A stretch of DNA of 64,000 bases from Setoptus koraiensis (lineage: Eukaryota > Arthropoda): positions 5,580,001 to 5,644,000 of the forward strand of contig CM106585.1 of assembly GCA_048013815.1 (NCBI GenBank), given 5' to 3'. The translations under genes were made by a program, and so were the position numbers. Under the pieces are notes generated by a model, which saw only the letters and a program-made list of their open reading frames with translations, ran no database searches and was not told where the DNA came from. Positions 43,259 to 54,502 of the stretch are shown one piece after another (within the stretch, counting starts at the first letter, position 1; the number at the start of each line of letters is the position of its first letter).

Positions 43259-45829
43259 TTACGAGGCAATAATACTAGATGATATAAGACTAGCTGGCTG
43301 ATCTTCCTCGTTCCCTTCGTCGCCATCCAAATGTATATCACCATCGACCTCTTTGAGAAATTTAGCATAGATCTCTTTGATTTTTTTCGATTGTTCCTTG
43401 GTAAGATTGTGTTGCTCGGCTGTTTCTTCGGCCAAGCGTGATCCGACCGGCACAACTCGATAGCTCATTTTGCATGTTCCGCCCATGTAGTCGGGAAGAT
43501 TTTCCGGTGCTATGAAATCTTTGATGGCCTCGCCACTGACAAATCTTAAACGGCGCCTGAGATTCGGATCATCATAAACATCATCGTGTGATTTATCATT
43601 AGTAACGCTATTATCAGTAGTAATTGTTATGTTATAATTGTTGTAAGAGAGAAGAAAGAGATCAAGCGGCACAAATAGAAGGGATGCCGAGGCAATTGAG
43701 CAACGTGAAATCATCGACATTCGTCATATTGCCGATTGACATTGCAGTTGCGGTTGTTGTCGACGAAAGCGGTAGCGGCGGTGGTTAGTCGATTGGTTTG
43801 TTGGTGGAGATTTCGAACACAATTTCAACAAAATGTTCGTCGGCAAACAGAGATGATAGATGCAACAGTTAATATGGTTATACATGAATGTTACACTCAT
43901 GTGATTTGTTGCCGAATTAAACAATAAATTGAAACACAATTTTTGTTGTTGTCGATGGTGCAATTTTTTCGGTTGAATTCGTCGATTTGATCAGTTCCAA
44001 GACGTTGTAATAGTTATTTCACAATAGTGGAGAGTTTGCTCGTTGTTTGTGAATACCAATTAGTGATTGTTGTAAATATCGACATTACGGTTAGTAGACG
44101 AGAGACAGGTGAGTGAGTGTTAGTTGAGGTATAACAAAAACGTTTGTTGCTGCTGTCGTTGTTGTTGTTGTTGTTGTTGCGATGATTGTTGTTTCATTGA
44201 TAACGACGGCTATCAGCTTCTGGCAATAACTGGCTAACGGTTCGCTGGCAAGCGCGCTACATGGAATCTATCAATCATCAAGGGCGACTATTATTCAGTC
44301 GTCAGTATCTTATCTAATATAAAGATTGTATATTCAACATTTATCTTATTTTGGCTCATTCTTACATAGCACTAAGAATAGATTGATGCGCGTGTATAGT
44401 TCAGGCTAGCGATTAAATTAATTTATGATTAGCAGTCAATTGGTAAGCGTGCTTTTTCGCTAGATGTGGCAGCAGGCATAACGTGCAAGATATTACGGCA
44501 TTGTGCCGAGGCTATTACAGCATGTCAGAAAAGTTGCGATAAGGTTTCAATTGTGCTGAGCATGCGATTGTTGCTGTTGTTGTTGTTGTTGCTGTTGCTG
44601 GCAAGCCGCTAGTTGTTGATTGTCGGTTGTTGAAACGGTCCAGTAGACACTTTGATTGCTGCGATCGAATCATTCGATTGAGTTCTTTTCGAATCGCGCA
44701 CAACGTGCAAAAAATATCCACCGAAGCGCTACTGCTGTATTACTATTGATACGATCTATACTAAGCATATTGTGTGTGTGTGTGTTTGATAATATCAAGC
44801 TCTAATCTTTTATAATATGATTGCATGGAACGGATAACAACCACCACCGCCACTACCATCGCCATTCTAACCAGTAAACGTGCCTTGAAACAGATCATGT
44901 TTTGTATGCAAACAGAAATTATCTCATGTTTGGTGTGCGCAACAAACGCAACTCTTTTGGCCTCTTTGTAACTGGCAACAAGCAGTTCGAGACAAACCGC
45001 TTGTTGCATATTCGGCCCATATTGTATATTGTACTCACCTGTTTGTCGAGCTCATCCAGGACAAGGCCAGACGGGCTGTTGCGTTTAAAATCCATGGTAG
45101 ATTGTAGATAACTATGTAGCTCAGGCCTTTTGGACAATAGTTTCTGAATGAATACACCAGCCAAAATAGGAAGCCAGGATCTACGTTTTGTAGGCCGCAA
45201 TGTGTCAGATCAAATATAACCGCCGTGCCTCTGCCGTTGTTGGCCCTATCACATTCCTCTAAGACGCACAAAATGAATTCTTTCATTATTTGACTCAATT
45301 CGGGCACCCGACGATGCATTTTGATTCGCATATACAACGTTTCGTTGCCCACTCTATCGGGCGCATACCGAAACAAACCGCCAGCCCGATGAAATTCAAT
45401 GGGGAAATCGCTCAATTTTGACAGGCCCATTTTGTATTCTTGGCGAAATTTGCCGCATTGTTCCATGAGACGCGCCGAGCGTTTTGGGTCCAATCGGCAG
45501 CGCAACAAGAACCGACTGACCGTCCAATCGTCGTTGTACATTCGTTCGTAGTCCGACTTCAAGAACGACTCCGGTCGCTTCTTGTATTTCTTGTCCAATA
45601 TCTTTCTGGTGGCCTCTATGAGGGCCTTATCACAGACGGCCGTGTGCAAGAAGGTCGGTATTTCGCACAGCTCTTCCGGAAGTAACGGGTTGTCTTGGGC
45701 CGATTTGTCGTCTTGTTCGTGTTCTCTGAGCGAGCTTGCGTCCAGCGACGGGCAGCCGTCTGCGGAGGACGAGTCGTCGTCGTCGTGCGACGACGACGAT
45801 TTGCCGCTGAAAAATCTAAACAGTGACAT
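43259..45829 (-). CDS. CRAL-TRIO (Sec14-like) lipid-transfer protein, MOSPD2-like
   Basis: Two exons, 45829-45039 and 43556-43259, join (GTGAGT donor, CTCAG acceptor) into 362 residues. An acidic/Ser-rich N-terminus (SSSSHDDDDSSSADG) precedes a CRAL-TRIO-N-like helical region (DDWTVSRFLLRCRLDPKRSA). The CRAL-TRIO core follows: RGTAVIFDLTHCGLQNVD, SYIVIYNLPWILNATARLAL and, across the junction, RFVSGEAIKDFIAPENLP then DYMGGTCKM. The closest architecture I know is the MOSPD2 CRAL-TRIO domain, but no MSP domain or membrane anchor is present here. The ligand is unknown; the fold usually binds a lipid or phosphoinositide. The intron (43557-45038) holds GTT runs. A partial copy of the 5' end lies at 40729-41010. 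Confidence 0.85.
44160..44181. repeat. GTT microsatellite in the CRAL-TRIO intron
   Basis: Short GTT run; another GTT run lies at 44570-44592 and a TG run at 44768-44784 in the same intron. Confidence 0.75.
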
Positions 45830-46243
45830 TTTGAGTATTTTCGGTATTTGTTTGCTTATATTTTGCTAGCTAAAATTGTTCTGATTCGAGTAGCTTGTGT
45901 TTTGATTCGAGTAACCTGTGTTTTGCTTCGGATCACTTTGTGTTTCGCTTCAATTAACGGTTGCTGTCGATGCTTTCGTACGCAAAAGTCACGTGGCTCA
46001 AGCACTGTCTACGGGGCGATCAATTTCGCTCTCGAACTGACATATTTCTGTGGCTCTGTAACTTGTCAACTTGTTGTTTGTTTATTCGTTTAGCACTTGT
46101 TGCCACTTGCCAAGCGATCACTTGTGTGTATCACTAAATGAACAGCTCGCTAAATAGACTCGCTTGTTGCCAATGACGTCAGCTCACTATGATGATCAAC
46201 ACGATGATGCAATTTGACTAAGCTGGTCGGTGCTCGTCGTTGT

Positions 46244-46352
46244 TGTTGTTGCCGATGTGTGGCTGTTGCCGATGTGTTGTTGTTGCCGATGTGTTGCTGT
46301 TGCCGATGTGTTGCTGTTGCCGATGTGTTGCTTTTGTTGCCGATGTGTGGCT
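46244..46352. repeat. 17-18 bp tandem repeat (TGTTGCCGATGTGTTGC)
   Basis: Six or so copies with small length changes. On the minus strand they would read as HRQQ-type repeats, but nothing supports translation. Confidence 0.9.
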
Positions 46353-46638
46353 GTTGTTGCGCCGCGGTAAATGGTGCTGTGGCGTAATAAATCGATCACG
46401 ACCAACTTGGCGACAATTAATGTAATTATGTGATGAAATGCGACGAGACGCAAATGACGGCACGCACAAATTGTTGGATTGGATTCGTTTGTTTTGATGC
46501 TGAAATTGCTGCAATTGATGAGGTTTTCCTCTTGCGATGCCGTGTGTCAAATGGAACGACGATCAAGGTCGCGCGCGTCGCTTGAGCCGGATTGTCGAGC
46601 TGTTTTTTACCCCGTTTGTTGGCTCGTCTTGATATTAA

Positions 46639-46672
<34 letters not shown>

Positions 46673-46676
46673 AGTC
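46639..46676. repeat. (GTCT)n microsatellite
   Basis: About eight GTCT units followed by CAGT units. Confidence 0.9.
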
Positions 46677-46868
46677 AGTCTGTTTTTTCTCTCTTCTTAT
46701 CTGACTTCAAGTGAAACAAAATTTGCTGCTTTCGTGCACTGCACAAGTAAATTGCACTGTTCGAGCACTTTCGCCCGACTTTGTTGTTGGCTGCTTGTTG
46801 GCTTGGCGACTCGATTACACCAACCACTAGGCTGATTTCTGCTGAATAACAGGTGCCTATTATTAGCT

Positions 46869-46890
46869 GCTTAGGCAACTTGTTGCCTAA
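46869..46890. repeat. Perfect 10-bp inverted repeat with 2-base loop
   Basis: CTTAGGCAAC, TT, GTTGCCTAAG. It lies in non-coding DNA; function unknown. Confidence 0.8.
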
Positions 46891-47239
46891 GTGCCGTGTT
46901 GTCTTGAGAAGCGTGCTTCGCGGCTTTGAGCGACAGCAATCAGTTGACAATCAGTTGACAATTTGTTGACTCGGCTCTCTCGGTGAGCTGACTGAACGCG
47001 CTGAAAGGATTGAATTCAACTACAAAATAAAATTGTTTGAGCCCTTCGTTTGAGCGATTATCTCTGTCTGTACGTTGCTAGTGATGCATAGTTGCGCTTG
47101 TCGTTGTGCCAACGTTGTCAAGTGTGTTGCGATAATTATAGCTAACTGGACTGAAGAGGGCCAATTGCCGAAATGAATCGCTCAAGCTACTGCCACTTGC
47201 CAGCCGAGTGGATGGGATGCGCTGCCGGTTACACTGTTC

Positions 47240-47322
47240 GTTGTTGCCGTTGTTGTTGCCGTCGTCGTTGCCGTCGTTGTTGCCGCTGCCGTCGTTGTTG
47301 CCGTCGTTGTTGCCGTCGTTGT
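47240..47322. repeat. 9-12 bp GTTGTTGCCGTC repeats
   Basis: Imperfect tandem copies mixing GTT, GCC and GTC triplets. Confidence 0.85.
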
Positions 47323-49357
47323 TGCTCGCTCGCTCGCTGTTGTAATACCAATTATAAGCGACAAACGAATAAACAAACAAACTAACGAGCCAACAGATAG
47401 GGTGAAACAACGACGTGCAAATCGCTCGCTTGAGTCGCTGCAGATCGGGCTAGCGCGTCGTATCAGTCAGTATCGGGCCTGGCATTGATTTTCGTCTGAA
47501 AGTCGCTCGCTGTGACGCGCTCGCTATCATTTTTCGCCGTCTGACTCGCTGACTCGCCGACTCGCTGGCTGGAATTTTCTCTGCCTCTCTCGCGGCCGGC
47601 CCTAAATCTCGGCTCTAAACTGAATCTTGTCGCAATCTGAGCCCAGCTCACGTGAGTCTATTCCATTATTATTCTCTGTGGTTGCGCTTGCAGCGGCACC
47701 GGCTCCAAATGAGTTCGGCGGTGCTATTTTTAAAAGATATCAATAATTCAAGTTCATCAGCACGCCATCAGCACAACGAAGCCAACAGTCGCCGCCTCTA
47801 TCAAGTTCAATGCCTGGCCTGTGTACGATAGTGCGAGCTTAGATAGAACGCGAACAAGTTGCACAAAAGTTGATTTCTGGTTTGTCGCTGATCTCGGCTC
47901 ACCTGTTCGAACGCTTCGAACGTTCGAACCGCCAAAGGCGGCTCTTGCTCGCTCGCTCGCTCGATCGCTGCCAGCCAGGCTCGGCCGGGGCTGGGGCTGG
48001 GCAGCGGCAACAAGTGTCTAAGTTTAGACTTTTCTTGCACAGCTCGTCGGCGGCTCACACACATTAAATCAGATGTGAGCCGAGATCTCGGCTTTGTATC
48101 TTTGCTGGCTTGCACAAACCATCTCATACACACATCGTGATATTGAACTTTCCTTCCTAGTCGCTGAGACTGGCATTTCCTACTCCGACTCTCGAACTCT
48201 CTTAGCCATCCGGAGATTTGCGCTGCCACCAATGGCCTTCTGTTGATTCTGTTGATTGTGTGGTGGCCACTGGCCGGCCAACAACCACGGCGACACGCTG
48301 ACTTTTGGCAGCGCCTTCTCTGCTAAAGTACATGGCTACTTTTTTTCTATCGCTGTATTTCCTTCGCTGAAATGCACCGATAGAAACCTATGATCAGCTG
48401 ATACAATTAGCTGATTAATAATCAGTGATTATGCTGTTTCTCTCTCTCGTTGGGAGCCTGTGAGTGTTGTTTGGTGAGGTCATTTCTACTCCTTTCGGCG
48501 GCCTCTCTCGCCAAACAAAACTGCCAACTGACCGCAGCAGCCACAGCGATTGTGGGGTCAATGGACCGTGCTGTCCATTGCGAGCTACAAGTTGCGACGC
48601 CTAGCAGCCAAATTCAAATTACGACACAAATCAAGGCTGCTTTTATTTTTATAATCGTCGCTCAAGATAATCACAATAATGGTGGCAGCGTGATAATGCG
48701 GCCGTGCTGCCACTGACGATGCCATTAATCACTAATTAACCGTCTGTGTGTGCTCAGTGCCGAAATAAATCAGTGCCGGAAAATCAGCGATCCAGCGGCA
48801 GTCAGCGGGAATGGCGCTGTTGTGATGACGCTCGCACGAGGCCGCGCATGAGTCAAGCTCCGGCTGGCTGACATGAAGGATAATCAACGAGAATTTCAAG
48901 TGCGAATGCAGCGACTGGCCAGAAAAAGCCCAAGACGCGCGCGCGAAAAAAAAACTCGCACACTCGACAATTTTTCGATCCACTGACTCCAGCGAAAATT
49001 CCGTCGGCGGTGACGCGCTCACTCGGGCTTGATTGGCATCTCCAAATAGAGGGACACTTGATTAGCTAATTAATCAATTGTATCCTTTTCTTCTCAGAGC
49101 GCTCGCTCTCAAATTGTGTCGTCACTGGCGCTCACTATTAATGATGGCAAGATCATCGCAGCCACAAATAGTAATGATGAGTCACGCGGTGCCAATATTG
49201 TATCAGAGTCGCACTTGTTATCGCACACAGCGAGTCGCACTTGCCAGCCAGCCAGCACCAACGGCTGATATATTTGCTGTCTCGCTATTCATGTAAAAAC
49301 GCTGGGTATATACACTGGTTGTTGTTTGTGGGCTTGTCCAAATTTTTCAATTCAACA

Positions 49358-49840
49358 ACAAGTGTACGCAAGTGCACCAACTAGCCAAGTGCAACGTAAA
49401 AGGCTTACGTATGTAGAGTATTATGGCCTCGATCTGTCCTCGAATGCAATAACCTGTTTACTCGGCTAGTTTATCTACTTATAATAATGATAGCAATGGT
49501 AATAATAGCAACCATGATAATAATACTCGATTAAACAAAACAACCTAAGCAAGGGTTATCATGCATTCGCTAGAAATAAAGGTATAAAGGTAAATGACTT
49601 GCCAGCTTGCCAACTCGCGCACTGCCGTACAAATAGTTGTTGGTCGTCGTCGTCGTCGTTTAGTGACGGACATGCTCGATTTCCTATTTCCACTATCCAC
49701 TTTGCATTATTAGATGATTACTATTATTAGTGCACTCCTGATATTCACAAGTGATATGCGGTCGTTGCATCAGAGTACATTTCATTTTCGTGTGCTTCCC
49801 GAACTACAGTCCAGAGACACGGACATTTCGAGTAGAACAA
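49358..49840. repeat. Segment duplicated at 41.0-41.4 and 42.1-42.2 kb
   Basis: Non-coding sequence that shares long near-identical runs with 41000-41400 and 42140-42204. It includes GTGACGGACATGCTC and CATTATTAGATG. No coding content was seen. It may be a low-copy dispersed element or part of a local segmental duplication. Confidence 0.8.
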
Positions 49841-49844
49841 GTAT

Positions 49845-51770
49845 TTCGTGGTTGAACGTTTCACTTACCACAGCGCGAATTTGTCTCATCGCGGATTGTA
49901 TTTCCGTGCCGGCCTGATGCGACTTTCAGGCCCCTGGTTTCCGTGTCCACGCTGGATACTCTTCGGCTTCTTCTTCATCGCCAGATTCGCCTTTGGTTAC
50001 GTTTTCTACTTCTGAATCTTCTATATCCGATATGTTGTGTCTTAACCAAACTATTACATCAAACATGTCGGATATAGATGGGGGGTATAGTTTGGGGGGT
50101 TCCTCCCTCGGTCGCGACAGAGATAGACCCGGCTGGCCAAAACACGACATCAAATGCAATCAATGAGTAGAGACAGGCAAATAATGCCTGACTTAGTGAT
50201 GAGTCCAAGCTCACGCCACTGAGGTGGTGAGATAATTGCCCTAATACATCCATCATTACTGACTTGTGATAACTATTCATTTTGTTACTATGATGTATAC
50301 CATGATTGATGGAGGAATTCCTAAGTTGTTTTGCGGCTACAACAGAAGGATGAGAAACTAATGAGTTCATAATACTATATATAAATATAGATACCCATCG
50401 CCTGAAATTCGTATAATCTTCCGTTATATATTATCGCAACCAAAGTTATAGTAATGGGACAGGACATTTTCATTGGCCAACCAGTAATTGCCTGATTCTG
50501 ATCGGTCGCGTTTCCATTCTTCTTCACTCATCCTCAAGCGCCAACCAAAAATTTCCTTGCCGTCGACAGAATATATCAAGTTTTTAGAAAAAATTATCAA
50601 AGATAATGTCCCATCCGACAGAATGGAGAGGTATGTGGACTCTCACCGGGACCCCACCGTCAGAGACCCTTCCCTTCAAGTAGATGAAAATAATATAGCC
50701 TGGCGGCTTCAGGAAACAAACTATACAAATCTGAGATGGTGACTGAGGCTTCGAGTAAAACCACTAAGAAGTTATTTGAGCTCAAAGTACAGGCAAAAGA
50801 AAAACTCTTTACAAGTCGAAAGTTCTTGACCAAGATCATATTAAATATCAAAAAATCCTGCAAAGTGTTTGAAATCCATCGTTTTACCACAACTCTTCAC
50901 CACTCACGCAGTCGCATTCGGTTATTCGGAATCGGGGTGGGTCGGAATGACAATTCATTCTTATGAATGACTCGTCCAGTGTCTGACCACACGGGAACGC
51001 CAGGAGAAAATATGTCATGTCGTTCGTTATGTACTCGTTCCCATCGTACGGTCGATATTTGTTGTTGACACTCTGGCAGCAGATAACCTGTGTAAATTTG
51101 CGACACGCGATCCTCCAAATCACGTATCGCTTCTGGAAGGGTGATGGCTATAAGTATGTAACGAGCAGTGCTTTCTTTGTAATGCGATTCAGCTTGTTCG
51201 CCGCTGATAATTGTTGGCACGTTAATATTTGGCAATGGGCCGTAGTATTGATCGAGAACGGCGTTCCCAAAGTGTTAAAGAGTCTAACCAGTTCGTCTAA
51301 ATCGCCAGGCTCTCATATTGTCACCGATAGACTCTCCAAATTACGAAATGAGGTGAGAGCGGCACTCATCCCGTGCATAACAGATAATAACAGATTTTAC
51401 ATGCATTTTCTCATAGCGCGCAGCGGCTCCTGGGTGCTAGAAAAAGCCAAAATATCTCGCTAACCAGGGGGCGAAAAACGGGAAAAGCCGACAACGTTTC
51501 CTGTTCGGGGATTGCGCTGAACGCGTTTCGGTAGCTTAGAATCGAATTTGGGTGTGACAGCTGTGAGCCTTACTTTGTTAGATGAAGAGATTTTATAATG
51601 GATTTGCACGATATGCGATATGTCCCGTCGGATTGTTATGTCAGTTTCTGTCACAATGGTGAGCCTATGCAAGACTAACGCTACTGGAGTCTCCCAAGTT
51701 GGGATCCCGCTCGCGCCATAACAACGGTGGCCAGTGATGGCAAATTTGTGGTGGATATTGGTCAATTAGC
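49845..51770 (-). pseudogene. Broken coding relic, possibly virus-derived, family undetermined
   Basis: The minus strand carries several protein-like open segments in succession within 51.77-49.85 kb, interrupted in several places. None resembles a host family I know, and the region lacks host splice sites at the breaks. Short regions such as ILIAITLPEAIRDLEDRV and an acidic C-terminal stretch would suit a viral capsid or nucleoprotein, but I recognise no diagnostic motif, no polymerase and no terminal repeats. It is certainly not intact. Age cannot be judged without relatives. A decayed or intron-rich host gene remains possible. Confidence 0.3.
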
Positions 51771-53082
51771 ACATTGATCGCTCAATTGATGCTTGGTAAC
51801 GGTGACTATTTTGGTCAGTTTACACAGCTTACAGTAGTTCTCAGTTGTCAGTCAACCAGATTGAAGTACATGATATAGTGGTGTTATAACGAGTTTAATT
51901 AGATGAATTGAATTTCCACCGGCACACTGACTGTTCGACATCATTACGTCAGAATGCGCAAATACGAACACACTTTTGATTGAACTAATTCTAATTCTAA
52001 TTTTCAGCAACAGCGACCACACACCAGCAGGCGCCAAGCTGTTGGATCAGAATTGAGACGCCATTGCGGCAATCGATGTTGCGACATCAATGGTTGATAC
52101 TATCAACTTAATAGTGACAAAATCAGACTGCGAAGCAACAATTCACTTGTTAGCTTGCACACATGATGCAACAACTCATACGTCATCGTTTATGGATCGC
52201 TCGCGCCAACTAACCGGCTAATTGCGCAATGAATTGGTTGTGAAAGGTTGCGAGGAGCGAAGATCCACTGGCTGTATCTTTAATTGAAATGATTTGAATA
52301 GATAACGCGCACACCATTCAACGCCGTCCATACTCGACACAACAGCCTGCCACAGTAGACAATATGGAGCACAAATTGTTGCGATTGCGTGCCCAGTGAA
52401 AGTGACTGACAACATCACCTGGACGGTGATGTTGTCAGCGAGCTTCTTTATTGTGGAGCTTCTTTATTGAGTGCCAGAGTGCAAATGATGAGCGGTGGTG
52501 ACAACTGGAGCACAAATATCCTTTGTGTGCCGGTCTGGTTATTTTGTTGCCACAAGTTGTTGTTGTTGTTGTGTGATGAGTGTGCTCACAAAAAAGTCTC
52601 TCTCATTATGATGGATCATGAGCTTGAATTCACGATCATCGCCATCATTGTGCCAGTTGAGCTAACTATCACTCAGTTGTGAATGATCATCATGACAATA
52701 AGTTTGCATTAATTTAATAATAACTACAAACCAGAAATGGTTTTCATTGGACCACAATCCAGTTCGCGATGATTGCCATTCAGCATCACGCACTGTCATT
52801 TGTTGTTGTTGTTGTGTCTGTTTTAACCCTTGGCTAGCCCACCAATGACTTCCTAACCGATTTGCATTGTCAGTTTTATCGGGCCATTGCTTCAGCGGCC
52901 AGCGATCGCACCCTCAAAATTGTTCAACTGAAATGCATGCATTCTCAGTCAGCAAATCCATGTCGCACCCACCAGTACCGATAAATCGCCAGCGATAAAT
53001 GCAGGCACAAATGAGACAGTCGCTAAGCAACCCACTGCAACCAATATTATCAACTGTATACTGAAACTGTTGTTGCATCACA
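51771..53082. other. Gap: upstream region of PGRP
   Basis: This holds the probable PGRP promoter. It contains a perfect 14-bp inverted repeat at 52406-52438, immediately followed by a twofold GAGCTTCTTTATT repeat (52440-52470), and short GTT runs. No further gene was recognised. Confidence 0.5.
52406..52438. repeat. Perfect 14-bp inverted repeat with 5-base loop
   Basis: CTGACAACATCACC, loop TGGAC, GGTGATGTTGTCAG. It would form a stable hairpin in RNA or single-stranded DNA. It is about 650 bases upstream of the PGRP start. Confidence 0.85.
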
Positions 53083-54226
53083 ATGCAACCTATAATTTTC
53101 AATGTCATAATAAGTGTGCTGGCACTATTATCTATAAAATGCTCAACATATCTCAACCACATAGCTGCTCAACAGCAAGCCATTATCAGTTCATGCGACC
53201 GGATAAGATTTGTGTCGCGCAACAGTTGGTCCGCTCGCGCCAACCAAAGTCCAATGCAACCCTTTGTCTCAGTGCCATATAGAGTGTTCATACATCAAGC
53301 TTGGGACGGCCAGACGTGCCAAGATATTGACTCTTGTATCATACGAGTGAGATCAATCCAGGCCAACAATATGTTCAACAAAGGATGGCCTGATATAAGT
53401 TACAATTTTCTCATAGCGGGCAACGGCGCTGTGTTCGAAGGGCTCGGTGAGTAGAACGGAAATAACTAAACCACTAAAGTGCGCAAAAACAAATGATAGG
53501 AATTGATCGTAACAAATACCGATGGATTTTTTTTTCTTAGGTTGGGAAGTTCGCGGATTTCACACACTCAATTATAACGAGGAGTCTATTGGAGTTGCTT
53601 TCATTGGAACGTTTCAAGATGTTTTCCCCAACGCCAGAATGGAACAAGCGCTCAGGGATCTAATTGATTGTGGAGTGCAACGCCGCCTGCTAGATCCCAA
53701 CTATCTGTTGCATGGTCATCGAGACGCCAGATGCACCATTTGTCCGGGCAGTGCGCTGTATTCGCGACTAGCCACTTCATATGCTCGCTTCCAACCTGGC
53801 CCACTGCAAAAGTATAGCTGTCCAGTGAGCGGTACCTTGGATCAATTGCCACCAGGAATCACGGGAATCACGGGCGGCGCAATTCCCACAGTTCAGCAAC
53901 AGAGAATACCTGTTGCGAATGGAGCGACGCCCAATAACATAGTTAACCAAATGGTGTTCAAGGATGACAATGATAGACTTGTTGCAAGTCAAGGATCTTC
54001 CAATAGACCTCAACCATTCTCTGTTGGCACAAACGATAGCAGCAGACAGACAAGTACAGACCAGCCCAGAGATATCATATCATTCAGGCCATACAAACTG
54101 GAATCATCAGCGCCGCAAAGACCGACAAACGATCCAACCCGCTTAGTGATTGACGCAACGAGTCCTCAAAACATCACAGTATCAATTGTAAATATAACAG
54201 CATTCGGCAAGAGACTCGTGAGATGA
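53083..54226 (+). CDS. PGRP: Peptidoglycan recognition protein, predicted amidase-active and secreted
   Basis: Two exons, 53083-53446 and 53541-54226, join across a 94-base intron (GTGAGT donor, TTTTCTTAG acceptor) into 349 residues. The signal peptide is clear (IIFNVIISVLALLSIKC). The PGRP/amidase_2 domain spans about residues 42-210: VPYRVFIHQAW, GWPDISYNFLIAGNGAVFEG, then RGFHTLNYNEESIGVAFIGT and YLLHGHRDARCTICPG. Zinc ligands and catalytic Tyr are all present (His71, Tyr107, His181, Cys189), with the same spacings as amidase PGRPs, so N-acetylmuramoyl-L-alanine amidase activity is expected. An unusual tail of about 140 Gln/Asn/Ser/Pro-rich residues follows with no membrane segment. It may degrade bacterial peptidoglycan in gut or haemolymph. 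ATTAAA at 54337 is a likely poly(A) signal. Confidence 0.96.
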
Positions 54227-54502
54227 TCGACAATTCGATATAGTAATTTGTGCGCATCCAAGATGCACCTTGACAACAAAATCACATACTCTTGTACATA
54301 TAAGGATTTGTCGAAGATCATGCAAACAAAACGAATATTAAAGAATTAACACTGATTGATAAACGGTTCTCTCTAATACATTCGTATACAAGGGGACTTG
54401 GCTATCTTGTAGATACTAAGTCGTATTGCCTTTGGATTTGGGTTGTGCGTAAACACTCTTTTTACAAATTCTTGGAATTTATCATAAGATAATACATATA
54501 CT
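54227..54502. other. Gap: convergent 3' ends of PGRP and Mcr-like gene
   Basis: 276 bases between the stop codons; ATTAAA on the plus strand at 54337-54342 probably ends PGRP. Nothing else was seen. Confidence 0.5.

Larger units (their letters stand above)
45830..49357. other. Gap: 3.5 kb non-coding with many simple repeats
   Basis: The left part is the CRAL-TRIO promoter and 5' UTR. It also contains the 17-18 bp tandem repeat at 46244-46352, a GTCT run (46639-46676), a perfect hairpin (46869-46890) and GTTGCCGTC repeats (47240-47322). Open stretches on both strands here are repeat- or composition-driven. I see no gene. Confidence 0.55.

Noticed and set aside
46196-46550. His/Gln repeat protein on the minus strand
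   Set aside because: Open in several frames because the 17-18 bp repeat has no stops; no flanking coding signal.
47807-48232. 141-codon minus-strand open frame
   Set aside because: High GC and overlapping open frames on the other strand; no recognisable domain or splice context.
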